From Takashimella koratensis (Eukaryota > Basidiomycota > Tremellomycetes > Trichosporonales > Tetragoniomycetaceae), in contig BCKT01000017.1 of the NCBI GenBank assembly GCA_003116875.1, forward strand, positions 353,306 through 417,305: a stretch of DNA of 64,000 bases, written 5' to 3'. The position numbers were made by a program, and so were the translations under genes. The notes beneath the pieces were generated by a model. That model did not search any database, was not told the origin of the DNA, and worked only from the letters and a program-made list of their open reading frames with translations. This document shows, piece by piece, positions 33,864 to 43,523 of this stretch. Each line of letters opens with the position of its first letter. The stretch's first letter is position 1.

Positions 33864-35548
33864 TTACACCTGGTTGATAACAACCTGAGCGGCAGGAGCC
33901 GACTCGACCTTCTTCTCACCCATTTCGTATGCAGCATCGACCTCGCCCATCTTTCCGTGGTCGACGTGCTCGCCGTGCTCGACCTGGGCGACAGCCGCAC
34001 CGACACCAGTGGTCTCGTAGCCAGCGTACTGCCAGCCCCACCTGAACTTGGCGAAAAGCTCGTCAACCTCCTCAAGGGAACGACCCTTGAGCTCGGGAGC
34101 AAAGAAAATGGCAAAGATGAGCGACATGGCGGCGAAACCCATGAAAAGGTAACCAATCTTGGGGCCGTAGGTCCCTGGGGCGAGCTGGATGTAGGGAGCC
34201 GCAAAGCCCCAGAGCCAGTTTCCGAGGACATCGGTAGTGGTACCAACCATGACGACTGGCGTCAGCAAAGGTTAAACAGTTACTCACGCTTCTTTCGCAT
34301 ACGGATACCGCCCATTTCGGGAACGACAATGTAGGCGTGGGTCGCCCAAGAGATCTTGGCAAAGAGGAGCATGAGCATCCAGCAGGCGACGACAAAGTTC
34401 TTGGCGGCCTGGGTCTCGTTAGGAGACGAAGCGAGACCGGCGGCGAGACCGTCGACAAGCACAAGCGCAGCGGAGCCGACAATGAGGAGAGGACGACGAC
34501 CAACGCGGTCGGTGAGGAAGAGACCAATGAGACCACCGATCATACCAAACAGCTGGCAGAGAACCGAGTAGGTGAAGGACTGGTTGCCGAGACCGATCGA
34601 TTTGAAGAAAGTGGTACCGTAAGCGTTGTAGAAGGCGTTACCGGTCGATGGGTAGAAGAAGAAGAAGAGGATTGTGTAGATGAATTGCTTGTAGGCGGTC
34701 TTGGTGAAAAGATCCCTCCAGCGAGCAGTGTTGTGGGTACGGTCGTACTCGATCGCGTAGGCAAGAGCCTCAGCCTCGGCCTCGCAGAGCCCAGCGTCGA
34801 CGTCGGCGGTGCGGCGGAGTTTGCGAAGGACTTTGACAGCCTCCTCCTGGCGTCCACGAGCGATAAGCCATCGAGGAGACTCGGCGGCAAATGGCCAGCA
34901 GACGGCCATCATAACAACGGGGATGTACTGAATGCCGATAGGGACCATCCATCCAATCTTGTGGGTCTCGGTAGCGTAGCGCTGACACATACCCGCACCC
35001 CAAACGGAGGCCAAGTTGGCCATGGGGGCAAGGAGACCAGAGAAGAAACCACGGAGGGCCGAAGGGGCAACTTCGGAAGCGTATGCCGAGATGGTACCGT
35101 CAATCCAACCGACAGCAACGTACGAAACGGTACGACCAGCGATGAACATGTTGAAGTTGGTCGCACCAAGTTGGACTGGAGTTAGTCACGTCATCAGAAG
35201 ACACTTACGAGAGACCGAGATGACCTGGATGATACCAATGGCGGCGAGGACCTTCTTGTAGCCGAATCGCTCAGCGAGGGGCTCAAAGGTGAGGGTACCG
35301 GCCATACGCCCAACGTAGACGACCGAGTTGGCAATAGCCTTTTGCAAAGTGGTCAAAGCCCCGTTTGTGGCAAATTGTCCGAGCCATGAAGGGAGAGCCT
35401 GGAGCGAACCGAACGTCGAGGTGTCACTGAGGTCAGATGGTTCGACAGTCATAACTTACAGACCAAAGACCACATTGGCCCAACAGAAAGTGAAGATGCA
35501 GAATGCAAGGTAAGGAGTAGCGTGGGACCAGTCGTCGCGGAAACCCAT
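33864..35548 (-). CDS. MFS sugar transporter
   Basis: Plasma-membrane sugar porter with about 12 helices. Exon 1 encodes MGFRDDWSHATPYLAFCIF. Motifs: FEPLAERFGYKKVL between helices 2 and 3; GWIDGTISAYASEVAPSALRG; AESPRWLIARGRQ after helix 6; TDRVGRRPLLIVG between helices 8 and 9; IVVPEMGGIRMRKK, a family variant of the helix 10 region; and APELKGRSLEEVDELF at the end of helix 12. Three or four introns, fewer than in the carriers at 17-23 kb, and the sequence differs enough to suggest a separate subfamily. A TATA box lies 38 nt before the start. Divergent from the SDR at 35931 across 382 bp. Confidence 0.9.
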
Positions 35549-35930
35549 GTTGATTGTGTGTTGGGGTGGGTTGAAGCAACTCCCCGTATATAAATCATGA
35601 GGCCCGGTGATGAGGTGGCCGGTGGATGTTGGGTTTTTTCCCCAAGTTATCCCGAGCGACCCCTCGTCTCCCAGAAAAATGTTATCAATTCAATCCGCTT
35701 GGGTCTGGAGCCTTCCTTCAGGGTCTCCTCTTTTGGCAATTTTCAGACCTCGTGACCTTGGCCCCAACGTTCCCCGAGCATACACGGTCTTCATTGGCTC
35801 CGGATAACAGACTCGGACCGTTTGGGGTGCCTTGGGGACGAGCGTGTCCCCGACAGCGCCGAGCTAGTCAGCTGATGGCTTCTGGAGTGTTCAAATTGCT
35901 CGATCTGACTTTTGCAAACCCACATCAACC
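35549..35930. other. Divergent promoter region, no gene
   Basis: 382 bp between the starts of the sugar carrier (leftward) and the SDR (rightward). It contains GTCCCCGA at 35846-35853, TTCCCCGAG near 35770 and the TATA box at 35586-35595. Confidence 0.6.
35586..35595 (-). promoter_or_regulatory. TATA box of the third sugar carrier
   Basis: ATTTATATAC on the minus strand, 38 nt before the ATG at 35548. Confidence 0.6.
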
Positions 35931-37106
35931 ATGGCTATCACTAAACCGCTTGGTCCCGGCTCGAACATCCTTGTCACTGGCGCTTCGGGCTACATTGCTG
36001 CGTAGGTCAGGTGTTCGACTGTGCTGATGGTAGCCACGTCGTGAGGGAGTACCTCGAGCAGGGGTTCAACGTCCGTGGCACTGTCCGTGACGCCGGCAAG
36101 GGCGAGTACCTCGCCGAGCTCTTCAAGGGGTTGCAGGGGTCGTTTGAATACGTGATCGTCAGGGAGATCGCCGAGGTGGGTTTGTTAATGATAGAGCTGA
36201 CGACAGGACGGCGCGTTCGACGAAGCTGTCAAGGGTATGGATGGTGTCGCGCATATTGCCAGCCCCGTCACTTTTGTTGTCAAGCACCTCGACGACGTCG
36301 CGATCCCAGCGGTCAATGGCACTCTCGGTATCCTCAGGAGTGTTCAGAAGAACGCCCCCAGTGTTCAGCGCGTTGTCTACACCGCGTCGACCGGTAGCAT
36401 CAACGGTCCCGGTGGTCCGCCGACCACCTATAACGAGTCTGACTGGAATTCGGTCGACCTGATCAAGTGCCAGGAGATGGGCTCGGACGCCCCCGGTGAC
36501 TCCAAATACAGGGGTGCGTGAAAAGTATAGGCGGGACTGACCGTAGCGAGCAAAACTCTCGCCGAGAAGGCGTTCTGGAAGTTCTTTGAGACTGAAAAGC
36601 CGAGCTTTGACGGCGCGACGATCCACCCGCCAATGGTTTACGGTCCCATCATCCATCAGTGCGACGACCCGAAGAAGCTCAACCACTCCGTTGGAAGTGA
36701 GTTTAGGTTTGACTTGGCTGACGCAGACCGCATCTACCCCTACGTCGCTGGCAAAATGAAGCAGGAGGATCTCCCGGAGAGTGGCTCCAACTTTGTCGAC
36801 GTGAGGGACGTTGCAATCGCCCAAGTCCGCGCCATGGTCGTCCCCGAGGCCGGCGGTGAGCGCTTCTGTGTCTCCAACGGTCCTTACAGCGGCAACGACG
36901 TTTGCCTCGTGCTCAACAAGGCTTTCCCCGAGCTCCCCAACGTGCCCATTGGTGACGCGACCCCGGGCTACCGCGAAAAGCTCGTGGCGGCGTCAAACGT
37001 CGTCGACGGATCCAAGGCTGAGCGGGTTTTGGGCATCAAGTACAGGTCGCTCGAGGACACGATGAAGGACACGGCGACGAGTCTGAGGGTTAGGTTTGGG
37101 TTCTAG
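35931..37106 (+). CDS. Extended SDR, dihydroflavonol-reductase-like
   Basis: NAD(P)H-dependent aldehyde/ketone reductase. N-terminus MAITKPLGPGSNILVTGASGYIA, with an intron before SHVVREYLEQGFNVRGTVRD, the NADP-binding region. VAHIASPVTF and VVYTASTGSINGPGG hold the catalytic Ser/Thr region; the Tyr-x3-Lys element is reduced: the usual Tyr position before ASKTLAEKA falls at the splice site (KYR/ASKTLAE), giving Y-R-A-S-K. FVDVRDVAIAQVRAM and RFCVSNGPYSGNDV are typical further on. Five exons or so. It is a paralogue of the SDR at 16117-17397 with a similar N-terminal exon layout. Confidence 0.87.
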
Positions 37107-37627
37107 TTGCATGTTAATGGTTATGTGTGGGCGATACAACGCGGTAGACAGAGAGTACCGTGAGGTAGACGCTTCTGTTGTAGACCTTGAGTTATGAGAG
37201 AGCATTTACCACGTCTTTGAACACATGATCTTAGCGAGCTGGTCGAGACAACATGGCCGTGCTACAATGTTCAAATCGGAACTAGCGCTTGACAGAATTC
37301 TTTACAGTTCATCTCGCAGCCGACAATGTGGGCTCTCTAGCCGACGGTGAGTTACGAATGTTTTCGCCGCAGTGCAAGCGCCATGATTGGTCGCAACGCG
37401 CCTGTGGGCCGTGTTCAACACTAGCGGCCGAGTAAACTTGTGGCAAAGAGCTGATTCAATCAGAGATGATCCCAAACCCTGTTTACAGACCGCGCGTCCA
37501 ACACAAGACGGCGCTACGAACGGCCGAGAGGGGCACTCGGGATCAGCTGGGGTCAGAAGGCTACAACTTTCGTCAGAATAAAATCACCGATGAGCTCTGT
37601 GAAACCAAAAATACATTGTCCACAAGT
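37107..37627. other. Intergenic, no gene seen
   Basis: 521 bp between two convergent genes (SDR and AA14-WSC). Short frames here show no family features and no plausible splice sites. Confidence 0.6.
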
Positions 37628-40242
37628 CTATTTGCACGGGTTGCTGATCAATCTAAGCGCGATAAGCAGCTGCTGCAAGGGTGTCAACGTGCAGGTTGGG
37701 GTCGTGGCCGCAGGCCCGTACACGTTGATTCGATATGATCCACCGCACGTTGAGCTCTGGTCTCCGGAGCACGGCATAGTGCACCCAGTCGCAGCGCTAA
37801 GGGTCACGCTGTTGCTACAGAAGCACTGAGAGGAGTATTCCGTCCCGGCGTACTTGAAACCAAGCAAAGAGCAGCGGGAGATGCAGCTTGCCGCAGTGTT
37901 CTTGCTCGAGTCGCCAATGTAGGTGGAGAGAAGGCGACGGCTACCCGAGTCATCGTTGCAGCCGAGGTTGGTCCAACCGGAGGGAAGAGCGGATGTGGCG
38001 GTGGTGGCGGCGGTGGTGGTTGTTTTGGTAGGAGAGGTCGTAGGGGAGGTCGTCGGGGAGGTTGTAGGCGAGGTCGTCGGGGAGGTCGTAGGGGAGGTCT
38101 TGGGCGAGGTGGTGGGAGTCGTAGGCGTCGTTGTAGTAGAAGTAGTGGTGGAAGTGGTAGTCGGAGTCGACGTGGTAGTAGTGGAGGTAGTGGTTGTGGA
38201 GGTTGTCGTCGGCGTGGTAGATGTTGTGGTGGTAGAGGTGGTGGTAGGAGAGGTCGTGGTGGACGTGGTGGAAGTTGTGGTCGGAGAAGTCGTGGTAGAT
38301 GTGGTAGTGGTCGTGGTAGATGTGGTAGTGGCCGTGGTAGATGTGGTAGTGGCCGTGGTAGATGTGGTAGTGGCCGTGGTAGATGTGGTAGTGGCCGTGG
38401 GCGAAGTGGTAGTAATGGCCGCCGTCGTCGTCGTCGCGCTCACACCAAACACCTGCACACGGTAGCTACCACCGCAGTCGATTGAATCATCGCCCGCGCA
38501 CTGCACATCGCAACCATCCGTGGTTGACCTCGACATGTTGAGACTGTTCCCGCACCAGCATTCTGCCGTCAGCTCGGATCAGGAAGCTGACTCACCATTT
38601 CCATACTCGACACCGGCGTATGAATACCCGTCCGCCTGACACTTGTTCGCACAGAGCGACCACGTGTTGTTGCTATAAGTCGAGTAGTCGTCGGCAAGAG
38701 TACGAGGGCTGTCCTGATCGGTGAAGCAACCGTAATCAGTCCAGCCCGAGGGAAGAGTGGTCGACCCGTTCAGCGGCACGGCGGTCGATGGACCAAAGAA
38801 GACGTTGATAGCGTACGATCCTCCGCAATCGGCCCATTGGTCACCGGAGCAAGGGACGTTGCAGGCAGAGCTGTTGGTCGGTTCAATCATGGCAGTGTTG
38901 CCGCACCAGCATTCTACTGTTAGAAAGTTCGTATAGGCTACTCACCCTGTCCATACTCGACACCGGCCCAGGTGAAACCCTGCGACGCGCATGACGACGT
39001 GCACCCGGAGATTGTGTTGTTGTTGCTCGATGACATGAGGACGCTGAGCACACGCGGAGAGTCTCGGTCGGTGGAGCAACCGTATGATACCCAACCTGAG
39101 GGTAGGGCCGTGGCAGTAGGGGTACCGCCTGCGACAGCGGTCCCAGTAGGAGTGGCGTACGCGTTGACGATGTAGGTGGTCGGGGCAGGGTTCGACGCGG
39201 CGACGAAGATGTCGTTTTGCGCGCCGTCGTTGAAACCCCATGTGGATTTGTAGTTGGGCGGTGTGGACAAGTGTTCAATGTTGTTCCCGCTGGCGTCAGC
39301 GTGAAACAAAGGGATACTCACGTGTACTGGTAGATATACATCGGGGTTTTCGGCCCAGAGATGCACGCTGCCGAGTTGCTGGTGCAGTCAACGGGGACGG
39401 ACCCTCGCTGGACAGTCTTGGTCGCGTCGGTCGCGCCTGTCACCTCGCATCGGTAGAGGACGTTGTACATCTCGTATGGGTATCCCTCGCCGTCTGAGAT
39501 TAGCAATGTTATGATAGGTACTCACGGTTCGCCTCGTGGATCCAGTTCCAGGAGCACAGACATCCGCCAGTTGGGCAAGGCGGCATACCAGCCGGGATCT
39601 GGTAATCGACCGCGCGGGCCCAAACAGCGGTTTGATTGATACTGATGACGGTGAGATCGTTGGGTTGAAGTGTGGATGGATCCGAAGTGTAGGCAATAGC
39701 CAAAGCCGCGCCGCCTTGCCAAATCTCGTCAAACGAGCCGTCATACGTGTTCATCGTGTGGAGAGCGCCGACACCAGACGACCCAGTACCTGCGGGGCAG
39801 GCGTAGTAGGGGAGGTCATCGGTGATATCCGGGTTGCGCAAAGACGTTTCGGCGCGGTTGCATCCGTGCTCGCCTGATGTCAGCGTGGTCTTTATTCTGA
39901 CTTACCATGATAGGTACCACCGGACACGAGCTGCATAAAGTTACCCGCCGCAGGAGGGTAGCCCAAAAAGCCGTGGCCAAACCACTGGTCCTCGGTCAAA
40001 GCGTCCATCTCTCGGAGAGGATTGACTGGGGCATTGTTGTTCCAGTTGAGGTTGGTGGTGTCTGCGGTCAGCTCGTTCGTCGCAAGGCTCACCATTCGCT
40101 TGATAAGGGTAGTTCAACCCGAACATGCCTTCGTCCCATAGTGCGATACTGCTGTCAGCGAGGTCATTGAATCTACTCACTGGGCGCGGACGACAGCAAA
40201 TCCAGTTGCTGAGAGCGCTGCAAGGAGGGCGAAGCGGGGCAT
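37628..40242 (-). CDS. Secreted AA14-like lytic polysaccharide monooxygenase fused to three WSC domains
   Basis: Probable extracellular copper enzyme with carbohydrate-binding domains. Residues 1-20 are a signal peptide ending VVRA. The next residue is His, whose codon is split by a 29-nt intron (40152-40180), as a copper His-brace needs. Residues about 21-290 match the AA14 family: LWDEGMFGLNY, QWFGHGFLGYPP, GALHTMNTYD (candidate second His, near residue 131), LAIAYTSDPSTLQPNDLTV, AGMPPCPTGGCLCSWNWIHEA, YRCEVTGATDAT and GNNIEHL. Three WSC domains follow (SGWVSYGCSTDRDSPRVL; SGWTDYGCFTDQDSPRTL; SGWTNLGCNDDSGSRRLL), each closing ECWCGN or QCFCSN then CSGD or CAGD and CGGSY. A Thr/Ser/Pro linker of about 120 residues lies before WSC 3. 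No GPI signal is obvious. Confidence 0.8.
37995..38420. repeat. Coding minisatellite in the Thr/Ser/Pro linker
   Basis: Low-complexity tandem DNA inside the AA14-WSC gene. A 12-bp unit encoding Thr-Ser-Pro-Thr repeats at about 38034-38110. A 21-bp unit (GTGGTAGATGTGGTAGTGGCC on the plus strand) repeats five times at 38292-38396 and encodes a seven-residue Thr/Ser/Ala unit. Both keep the reading frame, so copy-number change would alter linker length without breaking the protein. Confidence 0.9.
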
Positions 40243-40674
40243 CTTGTTGTTTGTAGGTGCCCATTGCTACTGCCTTGACCTATATACATGACCTATTCTT
40301 TGCGCACACTAGGTTGTTGATCTTTTCGCGTCGGACCCTCTGGAACAGGCACGGCCCAGACCTGCCACTTTGGGCTGTGACAGGGAAAGGCATTATTACA
40401 GGGTCCGAGGCGCGATGTTTGTTGACGCCTCCAAGACCGTCTCACAAGACGATCTGGACGATACGCTTAGACCTCGATCGCGTGGGCGACGTGGTCGAGG
40501 CGTAAGGAGGGCTCGGCTTGCAGGGTTACGATGGAAAGCGCGGCTCCAGACAATGTGAGGATTGCTAGGGACAACCTCTCGTGACCCTCTGCTAGGATAC
40601 GTCCCTCGGGGCAACTTTCCTCCGGCCGGCCCGTAAGAGGAGCCCCCGCGCTCGCTCCATTCTTCAACCACACC
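40243..40674. other. Divergent intergenic region, no gene
   Basis: 432 bp between the starts of the AA14-WSC gene (leftward) and the Ap4A-phosphorylase-like gene (rightward). A TATA-like box at 40281-40288 serves the AA14-WSC gene. Confidence 0.6.
40281..40288 (-). promoter_or_regulatory. TATA-like box of the AA14-WSC gene
   Basis: GTATATA on the minus strand about 39 nt before the ATG at 40242. Confidence 0.55.
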
Positions 40675-41438
40675 ATGTACGCCGTCGACTACGCTGGACT
40701 CGCCGCGAAAGCTGTCGAGCTCGCCTCTACGTTCCAGCCCTTGCCCAAGGAGGAGCCCAAGTCTGCTGCCGATGTCCAGCTTGACTTTGACCTGCCTCCA
40801 ACCGACGACAAGTACCTCTATGGCAACTTTGTCGACGGGACACACGCCGGCAAGCTCGAAAGTGAGGTCGAGGGCGAACAAGGACTGTACAATGTTGCCG
40901 TAGGTATCGTGTTGATCACGCTGACCTCAGTTGGATCCTTCACCCCGAACCCACCCGGCTTTCATCTTCCCTACCAAGGGGTTCCACGAGCAGTCTGCGC
41001 CTTTGCGCCCCGGGTACTTGCTCCACGCCCATCGTTTGATTGTCGCGCTGGAGAAGGAGGTCAAGGGAGAGGTCGTGTTCATCTACGATTGCGGCGAACG
41101 CAGCGGTGCGATCATGGCTCACAAATGTCTCCGAGGATACGTCGTGGACGGTGTTCAGAGTAAGTCATAGCCTGTTCGTTCTGACTCTAGACCCATCGCT
41201 CCCCTTTGAGGTGTACGACTTGCCCGAAGCCAAAGCGGGTGACTACACCGAGTCGTCCAAGGACGACCCCCTGCTCATCGCGTTCACCGATCTCTTAGGG
41301 AATCTTCCCCTCAAACCCAGCTACAACCTCATCCTATCCCGAAGCAAACTTTACGTCGTGAACCGAAACGACGACGGGTTTCTCGGCAATGATGAGGGAC
41401 GGTGGGATGGGGCCAGGTTGATTGGCATCCCGTTGTAG
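40675..41438 (+). CDS. Ap4A-phosphorylase-like (ATP adenylyltransferase) protein with degenerate active site
   Basis: Looks like a shortened, altered relative of fungal Ap4A phosphorylases (Apa1/Apa2; HIT superfamily). Three exons encode about 230 residues against roughly 320 usual. Shared segments: LYNVALDPSPRTHPAFIFPTKG, EQSAPLRPGYLLHAHRLIVAL, VVFIYDCGERSGAIMAHKC, LPFEVYDLPEA and KPSYNLILSRSKLYVVNR. In the known enzymes the catalytic motif is H-x-H-x-Q inside HKHLQ. Here the same place reads HKCLR, so the nucleophilic His is Cys and the Gln is Arg. Normal catalysis is therefore unlikely. Introns lie after YNVA and after GVQ. The family call rests on motif order alone; it could be a nucleotide-binding pseudoenzyme. 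Confidence 0.6.
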
Positions 41439-41838
41439 AGTATAGAGCGATTGTTGGCGAGTGTCAGCGACGTGCAGATAGCCAATGATCATATGAGACG
41501 CATGACGTTATGTAGACCAATACAAAGTATTTCGTGAATGAGGCAGCTCTGATTCAACACAATTGATTAGGATAAGCACCTCTCCACGCCAAGGATCGCC
41601 AGGTATCAACAGCCTCGCGAGGTACATGCCAAGAGTTGAAATTGCAGCGGACAACAGAAGTACAGGATGTCAGAGCTTGAGGAAAAGTACCGGCGATTGG
41701 CAAATCGCCTAGATTACCGGTTCATCGGCCCGCAATCTGATGGCGGCACCCCCGTTCCACCACATGGATCCGACGAAATCTACACTGCGCCTATAAGCGC
41801 CCGAATTAGAGGACAAACCAACTTTCCTCATCAACACC
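41439..41838. other. Intergenic, no gene seen
   Basis: 400 bp between two rightward genes. A short frame starting at 41667 has no family features. Probably terminator plus promoter DNA. Confidence 0.55.
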
Positions 41839-43270
41839 ATGACAAACATGACCAGAGCCAAGGTGCTCCTCATGGGTAGGCCCAATGCGGAGTGCATTGC
41901 TTACACGTGCAGGCCCCATGCCCTATGTCCGGGACACATTCATCAAACGTATCTCCCCTCTGGCGGATTTGATCGAGCTCTCATCTAAATCCATTGCCGA
42001 GCTGGAGACGGATATGCAAACCAAGTACGCTGGTGTCACTGCGATTTACCATTTCAGGAACCCTGGCGGCCATTTCGGATACCTTGGAGAGGAGTTTTTC
42101 AGCAAGCTGCCAAAGACCTGCAAGGCGGTGTGTCATCGTGAGTCAGTGTGCGAAAGANCTNNNNNGAGCTGGAGACGGATATGCAAACCAAGTACGCTGG
42201 TGTCACTGCGATTTACCATTTCAGGAACCCTGGCGGCCATTTCGGATACCTTGGAGAGGAGTTTTTCAGCAAGCTGCCAAAGACCTGCAAGGCGGTGTGT
42301 CATCGTGAGTCAGTGTGCGAAAGAGCTAACAATAGTCGGCGCGGGTTACGACGACATTGATGTCCAAGCGGCGAAAAAATATGGTGTCAAGGTGGATACT
42401 AGACGGAGCCAGCTGACTGTAGGTAACCAACACTCCCGGGGCAGTCGATGACGCCACCGCGACTACCGCAATATACTTGATCATCTCAGCGATGAGGCAG
42501 TTTGCTCGAGCAGAGGTGGAATGTCGCAAAGGTGAGCACTAGAAAAAGCTGTGCCAACATTCAGGAAGTTGGAAGACGAATCTACCCCTCGCTCGCGATC
42601 CCGAAAAGAAGACGTTGGGTGTGATTGGGCTTGGTGGAATTGGAACGGTCGTCGCCCGTCGCTTGGCCCTAGGCTGGGGGATGAAGGTCATCTACCATAA
42701 CCGCAAGGCTCTGGCTGCTCCGCTGGACTTTGACGTGGAGTATAAGTCGGATCTGGTGGATCTTTTGCAAGAGGCAGACGTGGTGTCTATTCACTTGCCG
42801 GTGAGTGGGTCGATGACTGGGCTGACCACAGCTGGTCTCGGCGACGAAAAACTACTTTGGAGCGAAAGAGTTTGCCGCGATGAAGCGTGGTAGCGTCTTT
42901 GTGAACACTGCCAGGTCAGTAGAGAGATGGACTGGACTGATGACAGAGGGGGGCTGGTTGACGAGACTGCACTTGTGCAAGCTCTGGAGTCAGACAAGCT
43001 CCATGGCGTCGGTCTGGATGTCTACCCTGATGAGCCGCGTATCAACCCAGAGCTCTTCAAACATCCGAAAGTGACTTTGCTCCCGCACATGGGCACTGAG
43101 TGAGTGCTTTTTGTTGAACTTTTCTCACGACAGGACTTGGGACAGTCGTAACAAAATGGCTCTCATGGTTTTGGACAACATCTTAGCCGCGCTGGAGGGC
43201 AACAAGCTCCCGAATCTGGTGAGTGAGTACAAAGACGTCATCTTACGCGCAGGTGCCGGAGTTGGTTTAG
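41839..43270 (+). CDS. D-isomer-specific 2-hydroxyacid dehydrogenase (glyoxylate/hydroxypyruvate reductase-like), split by an assembly gap
   Basis: NAD(P)-dependent enzyme that interconverts a D-2-hydroxyacid and a 2-oxoacid. N-terminal part MTNMTRAKVLLMG, then MPYVRDTFIKRISPLADL and LGAGYDDIDVQAAKKYGVKV. The nucleotide-binding core is TLGVIGLGGIGTVVARRLA, the catalytic Arg is in VNTARGGLVDETALVQAL, the Glu region is GLDVYPDEPRINPEL and the catalytic His is in VTLLPHMGTET. The ending NKLPNLVPELV is reached across a last intron. Exon 2 appears twice, separated by ambiguous bases at 42158 and 42161-42165; this is an assembly artefact, not a gene defect. About eight introns. Confidence 0.87.
41999..42324 (+). 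other. Unmerged contig overlap: identical 159-bp direct repeat around an N gap
   Basis: Bases 41999-42157 and 42166-42324 are identical, both ending in the donor region of the same exon. Between them lie N at 42158, CT, and NNNNN at 42161-42165. The first copy's broken end agrees with the start of the sequence that continues after the second copy. This is what results when two contigs that overlap are joined by a small gap without collapsing the overlap. Confidence 0.93.
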
Positions 43271-43523
43271 TCATCTGCGCGTCGTTTGTGTGTCATTTAT
43301 GCATTCTCATTGTCGATTCATGTATGACATTGAGGCCCCACGCGCTGATAGTGGGTGTCTTGCAATGACCCCGAGCACCTTGTTCAGGCTGTCTACTGAT
43401 AATCCATGTGAGCACTGGCGTAAGTCTGTATCGTTCAGCTGCCACTGTATAGCATCTCCCTTCTACTTATCGCCCGGCTGATTATGGTCTGAAGAGCAAT
43501 GCATCCGATCCTAACAAATAGCT

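Noticed and set aside
34337..35185. Plus-strand frame of 282 codons
   Set aside because: Antisense shadow of the MFS carrier at 33864-35548; its acidic, low-complexity sequence follows from the carrier's codon bias.
37995..38420. CRISPR-like array
   Set aside because: The units are contiguous short coding repeats without spacers, in a eukaryotic gene.
37923..38465. Plus-strand Val-rich frame of 180 codons
   Set aside because: It is the reverse reading of the Thr/Ser/Pro minisatellite linker of the AA14-WSC gene.
37628..40242. DUF1996 or glyoxal-oxidase module at the N-terminus of the WSC protein
   Set aside because: Both are common WSC partners, but the N-terminal His, the segment PPCPTGGCLC and CEVTGAT fit AA14 order and not these families.
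41999..42324. Genuine tandem exon duplication
   Set aside because: Perfect identity, ambiguous bases exactly at the junction and a break within the donor site point to an unmerged contig overlap.
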